DNA of 64,000 bases from Apodemus sylvaticus (lineage: Eukaryota > Chordata > Mammalia > Rodentia > Muridae). Positions 1 to 11,756 of this stretch are shown one piece after another (position 1 is the stretch's first letter; every line of letters begins with the position of its first letter). A program made the translations under genes and the position numbers. The stretch is taken from contig NC_067490.1 of NCBI RefSeq assembly GCF_947179515.1, forward strand, positions 27,330,827 through 27,394,826. The letters are read 5' to 3'. The notes below the pieces were generated by a model that searched no databases, had not been told where the DNA came from, and saw only the letters and a list, made by a program, of their open reading frames with translations.

Positions 1-74
1 AAAATAATGGTGAATTAGGCATATTCTCCATGCTGAATTCTGTGCAGTACTGGTTAGCTGTATTACCTGTTCTG

Positions 75-235
75 ATCCCCCTCATCAGCCCCAGGAGATG
101 GGGAGTAATCTTCCCTTTCCACAGTGAGGGAAACCGAGGTCCAGACTGGGGCAGGGGAGTTACTGACCCCACGGTCACACAGCTGGGAAGGAGTGATGTT
201 GAGATTTGAACCCTGGTCCTAGCTAGTACCATATC
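75..235 (+). repeat. MIR SINE relic
   Basis: Diverged MIR core: a gaaaccgaggtc segment, then a cacggtcacacagctggga segment and gagatttgaaccc match the MIR order on the + strand. Confidence 0.7.
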
Positions 236-484
236 ATCCCTTTGGAGAAGACCAGGTCCCTGTGAACGTGCTAATCCTCTGAAGTGGTTTGCTGGTCCTG
301 GTGGGGCCGGGCAACATGAAGACAGGCCCCTGTGGATTTGGGGGTGAATGTCTGAACCCACTACGACAGGTTAGAACCAGAAAAGTCCTGGAGAGCCACC
401 TAGTGCTCTGAGCATGACAGACTGGATGGAGCCTGGGGCCCTGCCGGGGGGCATCAACTAAAACAGATGTGTGAATACCACCGC

Positions 485-720
485 TGGGACTGGGGCATTT
501 AGCTGAGTTGGTAGTACTTGCTTAGCATGTGCGTGTGACCTTGAGTTCGATCCCTGACACCACATAAAACTGACGGTACACCCCTGTAATCGGGTACCCT
601 AGGGGAGGAGACAGGAGAATCACAAGTTCAGAGTCATTCTTGCTCCTTAGTGAGTCTGAGGATAGCCTGGGCTACGTAAAAGCATGAGGGGAGAGGGCAT
701 GAGGGAGACAGAGAAAGGGA
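485..720 (+). repeat. B4/ID-B1 SINE
   Basis: A tRNA-derived ID-like head has A-box (agctgagttggtag) and B-box (gagttcgatcc) sequences. A B1-like right part follows, with gtaatcgggtacc and agcctgggctacg, and ends in a purine-rich tail. Confidence 0.75.
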
Positions 721-765
721 GATTCATTGAATGGAATAAGCCACCAAAAGAAAACCATTCACAGC

Positions 766-900
766 AGGGAGGTGCTGGCTCACACCTTTACTCCCAGCAC
801 TTGGGAGGCAGAGGCAGATGGATCTCTGTGAGTCTGAGCCAGCTTGGTCTACAGAGCAAGTTCCAGGACAGCCAAGACTACACAGAGGAAACACCATTTC

Positions 901-903
<3 letters not shown>
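766..903 (+). repeat. B1 SINE
   Basis: Typical B1 body on the + strand (ggaggcagaggcagatgga, cttggtctacagagcaag). The tail has expanded into an (AC)n array. Confidence 0.88.

Positions 904-947
<44 letters not shown>
904..947. repeat. (AC)n microsatellite, B1 tail
   Basis: About 21 uninterrupted AC dinucleotides directly follow the B1. Open frames here are repeat artefacts. Confidence 0.97.
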
Positions 948-949
<2 letters not shown>

Positions 950-1329
950 CAAAAATTAGGAGGGACTCCTAAAGCCCAGAGAAGCAGAGAAGCCAGATGA
1001 CTTGCCTAGAAACACCAGCTGTCCTATGTGCCCTGAGCAGACCTCTGTCCTCCCTTCAAGCCTCAAGCATGGCTGGGCCTGAGGGGACTCTGCAGCCCCT
1101 CAGAGACTGTCAAGGTCGGTCAGTGGCCAGCCCTGCCAGTTGGTAACCAGCATCGATGAAGATTACTGTTTCTGGGCCTGGCTTCCTGAACCTCGGCTGA
1201 CCACATCTATTTCTGGGCTGCGGGGCCCTGACGGAGCACAATTTGATTCATAAATTACCCAGCTCAAGGTGTGTGGATGGATTCTCCTTCTGCAGACTTG
1301 AAAGTCATTCACTCTAGAACTTGCAGAAC

Positions 1330-1395
1330 TGGCAGAGGGGAGGGGAGGCGAGGCGAGGCAAGGGGAGAGGAAGGCAGGGGAGGGAAGGGGAGGAC
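1330..1395. repeat. G/A-rich low-complexity tract
   Basis: GGGGA and GGCGA repeats, all purine except for a few C residues. Confidence 0.8.
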
Positions 1396-1732
1396 TGTGT
1401 GACCAATGGGACTGGAACCCTCTTTTGTGGGTAAGGGAATGGGGAAGGCAGGAATGGGGGGGGTCTACATGAGGGGCAGGAAACCATCTCTCTGTGCCTG
1501 CTCTGACCCTCAAACAATTCCAGGAACAGATGTGGTCCCAGCTCTAGTGGGCAAGTTAGAAAACTTAGACTCTAAGGGAGCATCCCTTGTCCAGTGCCCC
1601 ATGACTAGGTGTGGCCGTGACAGCAGAAGGCAAAAGACTAAATGACAGGCTCTGGAAATAAGATAGGAAAAGGAGTCAGGGTACAAGCCACCTCTTCCTA
1701 TAAGCCTCAGTGTCCCCCAATTGTCACTGCAA

Positions 1733-1800
1733 CCACCCCCACCTCACCACCCACCACCACCACCCCCACTCCCCATCCCCCACCCCCACCCCCACCCCGT
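1733..1800. repeat. CCA/CCCCA-rich low-complexity tract
   Basis: Tandem CCACC, CACCC and CCCCA units on the + strand. Confidence 0.85.
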
Positions 1801-1858
1801 GGACATATGGTCAATCCAGTTCCTTCTACCCAAGTTCCTCCTAGCTGCCATATTTGAG

Positions 1859-2012
1859 AGTTGGGGAGACAGGGTTTCTCTGCATAATCTTGGCAGTCCT
1901 AGAATTTGCTCTGCAGACCAGGCTGGCCTTGAACTCACAGAGGTGCACCTGCCTCTCCTTCCTGAGTGTTGGGATTAAAGATGTGCTCTATCACTACCGA
2001 GCGGCGCCTGCT
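1859..2012 (-). repeat. B1 SINE, antisense
   Basis: The + strand shows reverse-complement B1: agacagggtttctctgcat, then gaccaggctggccttgaac and gggattaaagatgtg. Confidence 0.85.
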
Positions 2013-2120
2013 CTCTTTGACTGGCACCCATCAGATGTGGGTTCAGCACCTCACCGTTTGTGAAACATCTTCAATCCTTAGTCACCAGACCACCCTACAA
2101 CCCTGTGAACATGCCTTCAC

Positions 2121-2136
2121 GCACACACACACTCAT

Positions 2137-2179
<43 letters not shown>
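2121..2179. repeat. (AC)n microsatellite
   Basis: Nearly pure AC run with one early interruption (actcatgc). Confidence 0.95.
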
Positions 2180-2181
<2 letters not shown>

Positions 2182-2545
2182 GAGGAAACCAATGCTCTGA
2201 GAGGCCCACAAGCAGGAAGGCATGAAACCAGGCCTCAAGCTCACTCACACATGGTCCCTTGTAAGTGTGCCAGTGACCTTTACACCTCTACCTGTTCTTT
2301 TAGGGGGGTAGGCGGCAGAGGGGATCTTCCATATCAGGTGATGGGTGTTCTGAGAATGTTCCCCATGCCGCCTCTGTCTTGTGCCTGTGTCCCCACACAT
2401 TGCATGGTGGGTAGTCTGTGGCACCCACACTCCCTCAGTTCAGTCCTCAAGGCCATTACCATGGCTTCTCCATATCTCCATTGCTCAGAGAGGCACCAAG
2501 GGACTTGGGACAGACTTCTGGGTTGACAGACAGATGACCCCCTTT

Positions 2546-2693
2546 TATATATATAATCTATCTGTTTATTTATTTATTATTTGTTTTTCATTGTGGATAG
2601 TTTGTGAGCCATCATGTGGTTGCTGGGATTTGAACTCATGACCTCCAGAAGAGCAGTCAGTGCTCTTAATCACTGAGCCATCTCACCAGCCCC
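2546..2693 (-). repeat. B2 SINE, antisense, with target-site duplication
   Basis: Reverse-complement B2: cttaatcactgagccatctc at the outer end and ccatcatgtggttgctggg in the body. It is internally shortened. The flanks gatgacccccttt (2533) and gatgatcccctttaa (2694) look like a diverged target-site duplication. Confidence 0.88.
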
Positions 2694-3229
2694 GATGATC
2701 CCCTTTAAAGCTTCTGCCTCCATGGGTATCTATCTGTTCAGGGTCCTCTTTGTTTTCTTAAGTACAGCCCCCGCTCTCGAGCTTCTTCCTACCTCTCCTC
2801 CCCTCCCTCCTCCCACCGTCCCCCTCCTTCTCCTTCCTGGGCAAGGCCTTTCAGATCATCAAAAGCAAGTGCTACTTATGCTCTACTCAAGATGGCTTTA
2901 TCTGAGCAGTAAATCTCCCTAAGGCCAGACCTGTCCTGAGCAGTGGGCTGCCGGAGAGTTATGAGGGCCTGAGACAGAGGGAGCACACAGCCTCTGAGGG
3001 TGTGACACCCACGATGGCCCCGGGAGAGACCCCAGCTGAGGGAGGCAGAGCTATCCTGCATACCTGGACCAGGCACAGAGAGCAGGGAGGAGTGCAGGGG
3101 ACCTGTAGCCCCCACCTTTTCCTCTCCTGATCCTCTCCAATACTGGCAGGGACTGTCCCCCACAGGACAAGCCAGGTCCCCTGGCAGCCATCCGAACTCT
3201 TTAAAATCTGAGATACCAGATTCTGAGCC

Positions 3230-3450
3230 AGGTGTGTCCCTTTGTCACCGTGTGTCTTTGAGGTGTCATCTCACCTGAAATGAGCCTCAGTTTCTTCATC
3301 TAATAGACAGCGAGGCTGCATCGGAACCTGTCGCCACAGGCTGGGCACAGCACACTCAGGGAGGGGGTAAAAACACCCTGGTGTGGCCTTGAGTCTGGCT
3401 CTGCTATTTGTGCAGTGTGACTTTGGGAAATCATGTGATCCCCCTGTGCC
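3230..3450 (-). repeat. MIR SINE relic(s), antisense
   Basis: Segments such as gagcctcagtttcttcatct and gtgtgactttgggaaatca match the reverse orientation of MIR. The boundaries, and whether this is one copy or two, are unclear. Confidence 0.45.
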
Positions 3451-4890
3451 GTGAGCGTGAGCACAGTGGTGATGACAGGGATGGGGATGGTAGTGAGGAT
3501 GGTGACTTGCCCCATCGGGGTATCCATAAACCGTGACTGACAAAGATGTGCAGGCACATGTGGGCCACTGCAGACTGTCCCTCACTAGTGCCCCTCCGCC
3601 ACAGTCCCTAGTCCCATCCCTGTCCCTCGCAGGTCCTCCTGCTTCCATCCAGACGCCCCTGGGGAGACATGTCTTGCTAGCCATTGCCATAAGACAGCAG
3701 CAAGAGACCTCACCTATTCCCTTTCATCCAGTGCTGTTGAAGCCGGGGCCAGGGCTGTCCCTGCCTTCAGCATCAAATTTGGGGAGACTAGAAAACAACT
3801 TCAGAGCTCCTCTCCTCTGTCCCCAGCATGGGCACTGCATGCACATACCATTGAGCAGCAGGGGCGTTTCATCTGGAGGTCAAATGCATATGCTACACGC
3901 TATGGAAGAATGGGCCATTCCAAAGTCGGAAGTCCCAAGCCCTTGTTCCAGTCAAGATGTCTGCCATCTTGTGCAGACAAGTCCATCTAATGATAGGCCT
4001 TTAGGATTCCTTTTAAAGGGACTCAAAACGACGACCCCTTTCAATCAAACTGTCATTCAGATTAGTCAGGAAAAAGTTAGAGGGACTCTAAAGTTCTGAT
4101 GCAGGGGGATTCCACCCAGGGGCATTTTGCAGTGTTTTGGTGACTGGTCTGGAGGACAGAGCAGGTGGCATCCCACAGTAGCTCAGGTGCTGAAGCCCTG
4201 ACCAACACCACCTGTCAAAGATGAGGAACACTGACGCCATGTTGGGGGGGGGGGCGTTGCTTCTTTAGCAGCTTTGAGCACCTGACTGAATTTTGTGTCT
4301 TTCTTAACCAGTGCCCTCTCACTGGACACTTAGGTTGGCTCCCGTTTTCATTATGAAATATCGGTGGCTGCATTTGTGAAATCCACGATCCTCCTTCCCC
4401 TGAGAGTCCCCCTCCCCCACCCAGTTGCAGAAGAAATGGAAGTTCTGATATCAACCATGATGCTTGGTGATGTCACAGGGGGTCTCCCACTCAAATGTCT
4501 TCGGAGAAGATGGGGCTGTGTCTCTAAGATCCCTGGTTCACAGGGAGGCAGACACAATGTGAGTGGAGCAGCATAGCTGACCTTCAGCAATCATGACAGA
4601 CAAGGCTAGCTCCCCCATCCACTCAGGCTAACGTTTCCTGCATTAGTGGGCATGGTTAAGGAATGAAAGTTGGATATGTAGTCTCAATGAGGTGATCACT
4701 GTTAGCTTTTGTGAGCCCGTGAAGGCCATCCTGGATGAGGAAGGGAAGTCAGCAGGTGTGCCTCACACCTCTGCTCTCCCACACCTGCCCAGTAGACAAT
4801 CGTAACTCTAATTATCACACATGGCTCCACCCAAGCAGATGACGCTGTGTCATGGGGACATCAGGAAGGGCATGATAATCATAATGAGAA

Positions 4891-5086
4891 TTTCTTGTTT
4901 GTTTGTTTTTTGTTTTTTTTTTTGTTTTTTTGTTTTGATTTTTTGTTTTTTCGAGACAGGGTTTCTCTGTATAGCCCTGGCTGTCCTGGAACTCACTCTG
5001 TAGACCAGGCTGGCCTTGAACTCAGAAATCCACCTGCCTCTGCCTCCCAAGTACTGGACTTAAAGGCATGCGCCACCATTGACCAG
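4891..5086 (-). repeat. B1 SINE, antisense, with target-site duplication
   Basis: A long T-rich stretch (reverse A tail) precedes a full reverse B1 (gacagggtttctctgtatag, gaccaggctggccttgaac). It is flanked by perfect 11-bp copies of cataatgagaa at 4880-4890 and 5087-5097. Confidence 0.93.
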
Positions 5087-5176
5087 CATAATGAGAACAT
5101 TTAATTAACTGATCTGTCCATAGACCCTGGGCATCTTCATGATGGGTGACTGACACAGTGAGAGGCCCCAGTATTG

Positions 5177-5199
5177 TCATTCATTCATTCATTCATTCA
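5177..5199. repeat. (ATTC)n microsatellite
   Basis: Five to six cattcattc units. Confidence 0.85.
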
Positions 5200-5589
5200 C
5201 GTATCCCACAGCACTTATCAAGCCAGCTGCAGTATACAGAAGGGTTTCAAGTTCAAAGTCAGTCTGGCCTACATAGTGGAAAAACCTGTCGTCGTTGTCC
5301 CCCTCCCCCCAGAGCAATGTATTGATTACCCTACTGTATGTCAGCCGAGTATTTAACTAGTCCCTGACCTTCAGTGGTTACGATCCAGCGAGAAAAACAA
5401 ACAGTGAGAAGAAATCTACAAAGAGAAGAAAAAAGAAGGGGAAAAAAAAACCCCGGAGATCAATAGGGAAGCATTTTGAAAGCAGTAGGGACCACAGAGT
5501 GGTGAGTCTGTGGGGACGTGGGCTGATGGGGACTACGCTATGAGGTGACATTTGAGCTGGGACATAAATACACATAAGCCAACACCCCC

Positions 5590-5591
<2 letters not shown>

Positions 5592-5622
<31 letters not shown>
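5592..5622. repeat. (CA)n microsatellite
   Basis: About 15 CA units between two C-rich flanks. Confidence 0.95.
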
Positions 5623-5623
<1 letters not shown>

Positions 5624-7073
5624 CGCAAGATCTGCTGAGATCAGGATCCTATTCCAGGTGGCTTCGAGGAAGGCACTGGAAAGGTAACGTCTCCCACTCC
5701 CACCCCAGGACCTTTGGGAGGGGCGGCAGGATATCAGGTCCCCTCCCAGGCTGGTGGCAGGGATCACCCACACCACTGCGCTGCCTACCATATGTTAGTC
5801 ACGGAGTTGCTGAATACCACCTGGCGCAGGTGCCACGCAGGACCTCAGCGCCTTTGTCAGCAGGCAGATGAAGAGCAATTTTTAATTCATAAGCTATCTT
5901 GCCCAAAGCCCGTGTCTCAGAAGGACCTGCAGTTTTCATTATACAGCGATAAAATTCCATAGCAGCCGGAATGATAGGGCTTCAGTGGACAGCAGTGGGC
6001 CTGCAGGCTCGGCTGCCTGGGGCCCAGGGGCTCAGGAGCTACGGCTTGGCCATGGCCCTTGGCTGGACGAAGCACCCCAAACCCTGTGACCTCATCAACA
6101 GCAGCCATACCTTTGGTACCTCGGTCACTTTCTTCAGCCCATACATGGGTGCTCAGAAGTTGGAGTCTCCATCCTCTGAGTGTCCATGTAACAAGCCCAA
6201 GGCACAGAGACTAAGAGGGAGGAGGAGAGACAGACTCCATGCAGTTTCCGGGTGAGGGGTCAGGGGTAACTAATGCTGGACCAGAACCGAAGCAGAGAGA
6301 AGGGATTGGGCCACACGGGAGCACATTCTAGCTCCGATGGCTACAAGTGAACCACAAGTCACAGCCTTCCTTTTTCCTGCCTGAGATCCAGCCCACGGCT
6401 AGATGTCGGGGATACCCCACCTTCTGAGCCTTTTCTCTGATTACTGCTGAGGAGGGAAAACAAAAAGAAATGTGTAATGAACATCTCTCTGGGGACCCCA
6501 GGGGCCGCCCCAGACCTATCCCTCAACGCCAGTGCTGGTGGCCCCCCAAGGACAAGGAACACCCCAGCACAGAGAAATCCTGGACAGTTCTGCGTACAGC
6601 AACCTGACTCTCTGGGCTTCAGAGCCTCTGGTTAGGAGGTGAGGCCTGGTTTTCATGGTAAGCCTTGTTGGCTCTGGAGAAGATCTGGCTGACAGGACTC
6701 GGGAGGGGTGGGGCTGCGGGTTTTCCTCTAGTTCAGAGCAGAGGGGGTTGAGAGAGAGCCTGGTGCTGGGCTGTCAGCCCAGTGAAGCAGACAAGGCAAT
6801 TCAGAGTCATCAGCCTGTGTTCCCACACGCTCCATCGGCCACTCACGGAACCGCTTTCTGCCCAGACCTGGCCGTGCCGGTGAAGATGCTACAGACCTGA
6901 TAAGGGATGAGATTTGGTGTGGGCAGGCAGGGGAGGGGCAAAAAAAGAACCCGCCAAAGAGGGTCACCCCAAACGAGCCTTCTGTTACTCTCTCTCTGCC
7001 TGTGGTGCTCCCCACCTTCCTTTGCAATCCCACAGAGGTCCCTGCTCCACTCCAGTGCTCCCTTCCCCCTGCA

Positions 7074-7098
7074 CCCCCCCCCCCCCCCCCCCCCCCCC
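7074..7098. repeat. Poly(C) run, 25 bases
   Basis: Uninterrupted C homopolymer on the + strand. The length is prone to sequencing and replication error. Confidence 0.95.
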
Positions 7099-7579
7099 GT
7101 GTTCTGCCTCCTGCCTCCCTTTCACACCTGCCTCTCACCTCCCTCCCTCCTTTCCTTGGCTAATTCCCTTTGATCTTAAAATCATTCTCTGGGGACACCC
7201 AAAGACTCTGTCAGTGCCTTTAGCTCCCCAGCCAACTGAGACCCCCTGCTTACCTGCTGGTATCTTTCTCAGGGTCACACACACCCCTTACCTTGGGGCA
7301 CATGGCACTTGAGGCCTGCTGTCCATCTGCATTTTCTGACAGCCACTGGTGTCTTCTAAGCACCCCTGCATGTCCCCAGCGGGCCTTAGAGATCAGCCCT
7401 GCGAGGCCCTACGTCCCTAATACCTGATGTCTGCCCACTACCATGAAACTGGCATCCCTCTGGGGCCAGCCTTGACCCTCCAGCCCCTCCATAGGCCATC
7501 TCTCTCACTCCCTGGAGGACACTACCGTGCAGACTTTTGGCTGCCATGTAAAACTGTTGCATCGTGGAGGATTTCATCT

Positions 7580-8540
7580 AGAACTTTCAAGGAAATAATT
7601 TTTATCGCACATTTTCTTCATTTTCAACTGACAGCGGCTACACATATTTTTGGTATACAGTGTGATGCTTTGCAATGCATAAACCCAGAGGATAATCATC
7701 ATCAAATCAGGGGAAATTAACATATACATCACCTTGGGCACTTACCGTTCCTTCATGGTAGGAATATTCAAAATTCCCTCCCCTGGCTGTCTTGAAATAA
7801 GCAACTGCAATTTTTAAAACCACAGTCACCCTGTTGGGCAGTTGGATACATGGTTTATTCTTCTCAATACGCTAACCTTGTATCTTTGGCCAGCCTCTCC
7901 CTGTGTTCCCTCCCACAACCTTCTCTTCTCTGATAACCCCTGTTCTATATTTCACTCTGAGACAGACTTTTCTGGACTCCACATATGACTGGGATCTAGC
8001 TGTATATGGCTTCCTGCACCTGGCTTATTTCACTTGATATGACTCCCCTCCCCCCAAAGTGGAATTTTGTCTTTTTTATGGCTGTGTAGTATTCCATTGT
8101 ATTGGCATGCTATGTCTTCTTTGTCCACTTATCTGTGGATGACATGGACTGAGTCCATATCCTGGCTATTGGGATCAGTGCTGCATTGGTCATGGAAATG
8201 TCATCTCTTGGACATGTCGATTCCATCTCCTTCATGTGTACATATGCAGTAGGTTGCTGGGTCCTTTGGAAGGTCTATATTTAGCTTTTAAAGGGTCAGT
8301 CGCCTTGTTTTTCATCATTACAGTATTGGTCTATGCACCAACGCCAGCAGTGTGGGGGTTCCCCTTCTCTCCATTTCTTCACCACCACTTCATACTGTGT
8401 GTCTTTTTAATAACCATTGGTTTAACTAGAGTAAGGCAACAGCTGGCTGTGGCTCTGCCTGCATTCCCTGACAATCAGAGGTGATCATTATTTTTCTGTG
8501 TGCCTATTGACCATTTGCATATCACCCTTTGAAGATGTCC
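7580..8540 (-). mobile_element. L1M-type LINE fragment, antisense
   Basis: The + strand carries the antisense of the C-terminal ORF2 region of an old L1. Landmarks are ctgtgtagtattccattgta, then cacttatctgtggatgaca, gctattgggatcagtgctgc, caccaacgccagcagtgtg and cctattgaccatttgcat. It is about 950 bp, 5'-truncated and riddled with changes, with no usable reading frame. The left boundary is approximate. Confidence 0.8.
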
Positions 8541-9564
8541 ACTCTGGGCTTTTGCCTCCTGGGACTCTGGAGAGTCTTTGCTCCATCACATATGGCCAGG
8601 TACAGGTGGGTGCAGATGGGTGGGGGGCTGAATGCACTTGGGAGGAGAAGGTGCCCCGTGACTTGGGCTGGTTGGGTTCTTTGGGTGAGGTATTTCACAC
8701 CTGAGCCTTCTTCCTCTGGCAGACAGTGAGGTGTCTCTTTATGGGGTGTAGATGTGGTGAAGAATGTGTAATTACATTGTAGACAATGGAGTGTCTCTGA
8801 GCAGTGGTCGCTGTTTGACACACTGGGGACCAAAGTCTATGTCTCATTTCACAGTTTTCCCTCCATGCAGAGATGGGGGTCACATCCTCTCAGATTTCTG
8901 AAGCTCCTAGTGGGGTGACTGTCCTTAGGAAAGCCAGAGGGCCAAGGGGTAACCCATTATTTTCTTGTGATATTTCCACTGACAGTTCCCAGAATCCAGA
9001 TTCCTCAGGCTGCAGCTCTGCTATCATGCTTGCCAGGGGTATCCCACATGTTGAGAAAGGAGACGGCTTCCCTCCTGTTCAGCAGTGAGACTAGGCAGGG
9101 GACATGAGTCTTCTGGGCTTCCATGTGACTTAGACAGAACCGATCATTATGGTGGATCACTTCCAGAACAGCCGAGAAACGCTCACATGTGTGTGAGTGT
9201 GTATGCATGTGTGTGTGGCATGTGCATCTGTGCACATGGGCACCAGCTCACCATCCTTAGGAGTCAATGCAGGGGCATGATTCCCCTAGTGGACCTAGGC
9301 ACCTGTGCCAAGACTCTTCCTCACAGCGACCAACTTGGAAACGCAAGCCTTGGGTGTTGAACTTGCCATCCAGGGTGTGTCCCCACTAGACAAACAGGGA
9401 TAGGCAAGGCCCTCCCTTGAATGGTGCCAGCACTGAGCAGGGACCACAGTAGTTGTCTTAGTGCCATCTGGGCAACCAGTGCTTGTGGACACTTCTCGTA
9501 GTCCCGGCTCTGTCCTGACTCATCACACCTCACCCACCCTCTGCAGGGAGGACTCCCGCTCACT

Positions 9565-9662
9565 CCATTTTACAGACTAGGAGACAGAGTTACTCATCTG
9601 CTAAGAAATTCCACTAAGGTCACACAGCTAGTATGGAACTGAGTTGATCCCATGTGGCCAAC
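9565..9662 (+). repeat. MIR SINE relic
   Basis: The order ttttacagactaggagacag followed by aaggtcacacagctagtatg fits the MIR core. Confidence 0.7.
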
Positions 9663-10069
9663 CTCCCGAGGGCATGATGGCAGCCTCTAGTCTACTGCTT
9701 TTCCTCTGGAGCCGGAGCCCCATGAGGGCTCCTTCTGTCAACAGTGGGACAGTGTCAGAAAGGGCAGTCCTTGCTGTAGACTGAAGGCAGGACCCCGCAC
9801 AGATGGCCCGTGGTCAGGGCTCAAGTATGAACTTGAAGAGGGTAAGTGAGGGGGCTAGCTAATAAACATGAGCTTTCCCACACGGGGCTCACTTCACACA
9901 AGTGCCCACGCCCCAGAGCATCCTAGCAAGTGCTGTGTCACCATGGTGACAGCAGCAGCAGCAGCCAAGTGAGCACCTCACTCAGGTGGCCTTGGCAGCT
10001 CCCTGGGTGTAGCTGCTTTTGCCTACTGGCCCTAGGAGCTTAGAAGAAAATCACACAGAGCTATGGAAA

Positions 10070-10078
10070 GTGTGTGTG

Positions 10079-10123
<45 letters not shown>
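10070..10123. repeat. (GT)n microsatellite
   Basis: About 26 GT units with one GC interruption. Confidence 0.96.
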
Positions 10124-10124
<1 letters not shown>

Positions 10125-10329
10125 GGCATTGCATGCTGGGGAAGGTTCCCAAACTTCTTTTGAGTGTGATGCAGTTAGCGGTATCCAATAAGTAGACTTA
10201 TTGGAAAAGGTGCTGAGTGGCTCGGGCTCAGAGGACAGTGAGGCCATAGTGAACATGGGTGGGTGCCGGGTGAGGGAATGAATGTGAACAGGCCGGGGTC
10301 AGATGCCCTGTTCTCTAAGCAAGTTGTTC

Positions 10330-10345
10330 AGCAAGGGGCGCTCTG
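10330..10345 (+). promoter_or_regulatory. CTCF-like motif (weak)
   Basis: tcagcaaggggcgct resembles the CTCF core CCAGCAGGGGGCGCT with two mismatches. Inferred from the motif alone. Confidence 0.3.
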
Positions 10346-10695
10346 GTTTCTGAATGATTTATGGCAAAATCCTACAAAGATCAAAATTGGATCACATTCA
10401 GTTAAACATTTCATAGGCTCCTTTATTGGAAAGAATAAATGGATATGAAAATCGGGAGTGATGGGAAGCTGGCCATGGGGCTTGGGGATGCCAGGATCTA
10501 TGCAAGTTGAGGAGGAGCAGGGGAGGACCACCCCTTAGATCCATGTAGTCCTGGCTTTATCCCACCCCATCCTGTCTGGTCAGCTGAGCTATGAGGACGT
10601 GGTAAGGACTCCTCCTCCAAGGACTCCTCCTCATGTGCCCCTAACACCAAGCAGAAGTGGACCAAGAAAGAATGAATGAGATTGCATACTCCTGT

Positions 10696-11068
10696 GGATG
10701 GATGGATGGATGGATGGATGGATGGATGGATGCGAGCATGTAGTCCAATGAATGAATGAATGAATGAATGTGAGCATGTAGTCCAATGAATGAATGAATG
10801 AATGTGAGCATGTAGTCCAATGAATGAATGGATGGATGGATGGAAAGATGGATGGATGGATGCGAGCATGTAGTCCAGTGAATGAATGAATGAATGTGAG
10901 CACGTAGTCCAATGAATGAATGAATGAATGAATGTGAGCATGTAGTCCAATGAATGAATGAATGTACACATGTAGTCCAATGAATGGATAAACGAATGAG
11001 AGCATGAAGTCTTATGAATGAATGAATGAATGAATGAATGATTGAATGAATGAATGAATGAATGAGAA
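10696..11068. repeat. Composite GAAT/GGAT minisatellite with gagcatgtagtcca spacer
   Basis: About eight higher-order units share the 14-mer gagcatgtagtcca (variants gagcacgtagtcca, acacatgtagtcca, gagcatgaagtctt). Variable runs of tetranucleotides GAAT and GGAT separate them. Unit spacing ranges from about 30 to 58 bp because the tetranucleotide count varies. A GGAT block (10696-10731) and a GAAT block (11012-11066) cap the array. The long reverse-strand open frames over it (repeated His-Ser-Phe-Ile) are repeat artefacts. Confidence 0.93.
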
Positions 11069-11562
11069 CACACAGTCCCTTGTTTCCTCTACTAAGCTGC
11101 AAACAGTCCTTCATTTCCAGCAGCAAACTGCCTGGTGATAGCCACTCTCTGTGCCTCCCATACCCTGTCCTCTTTACACAAACACAGCCACACCCACCAG
11201 CCTGCTGCACGGGAGAAATGTCAGGCAGAAGCATGTGGGGACACGCTGTCAGAGCTGAGGCCAGGTCCAGATTCCAAAGCCACAGAGAGGCGAGTCCTGC
11301 CGTGGCTGAGAGAACCTGAGGGACTCCTGGCTGACAGAGCACTGACTGTATGAGCAGGCTGGAAACAACCTGTCCTGCAGCCTTAAAGACAGAAGGAGAA
11401 GCTATCGCCCCTAGGCTTTCCACTGTTGGTGCCTTCAAGTGGGGACAGGGAAGGACACGGGAGTACCACGCCTTCCAAGGTGACTTTGGACTCCATGGTA
11501 TTGAAAGCTTGGGTATTACTTCTTTCTCTGAATCAAAGTCAGGGACAGCTCATGCTTACCCT

Positions 11563-11634
11563 GGCCCTGCCCGTACCCCAGGCCCTGCCCGTACCCCAGG
11601 CCCTGCCCGTACCCCAGGCCCTGCCTGTACCCCG
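11563..11634. repeat. 18-bp GC-rich tandem repeat, 4 copies
   Basis: Four head-to-tail copies of ggccctgcccgtacccca. The first three are identical, and the last has two changes. Period is exactly 18 bp. Confidence 0.95.
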
Positions 11635-11689
11635 ACAGCATAAACCAAGCAAGCAGTTGTCCCAGGGCAGAGCAGCTCCTCATTTTCTC

Positions 11690-11756
11690 CTCACTCATTT
11701 TATCCCTGTTTACAGTCGAGGCACAGAGAGGGTGGGTAAGTGGTCCAGGATCCCCC
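11690..11756 (+). repeat. MIR SINE relic
   Basis: cctgtttacagtcgaggcac and gggtgggtaagtggtccagg match a diverged MIR core. Confidence 0.5.

Noticed and set aside
6907..7312. Proline-rich open frames over the poly(C) run
   Set aside because: Homopolymer and pyrimidine-rich composition keep the frames open; no gene signal.
7580..8540. Functional L1 reverse transcriptase
   Set aside because: Only a short antisense fragment with many disruptions; no open reading frame of use.
10696..11068. Regularly spaced 14-mers resembling a CRISPR array
   Set aside because: The host is a mammal, the spacers are tetranucleotide repeats, and there are no cas genes.
10498..11438. Long reverse-strand open frames (up to 265 codons) rich in His-Ser-Phe-Ile
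   Set aside because: They translate the GAAT/GGAT minisatellite and its spacer. No codon bias, splice context or domain supports a gene.
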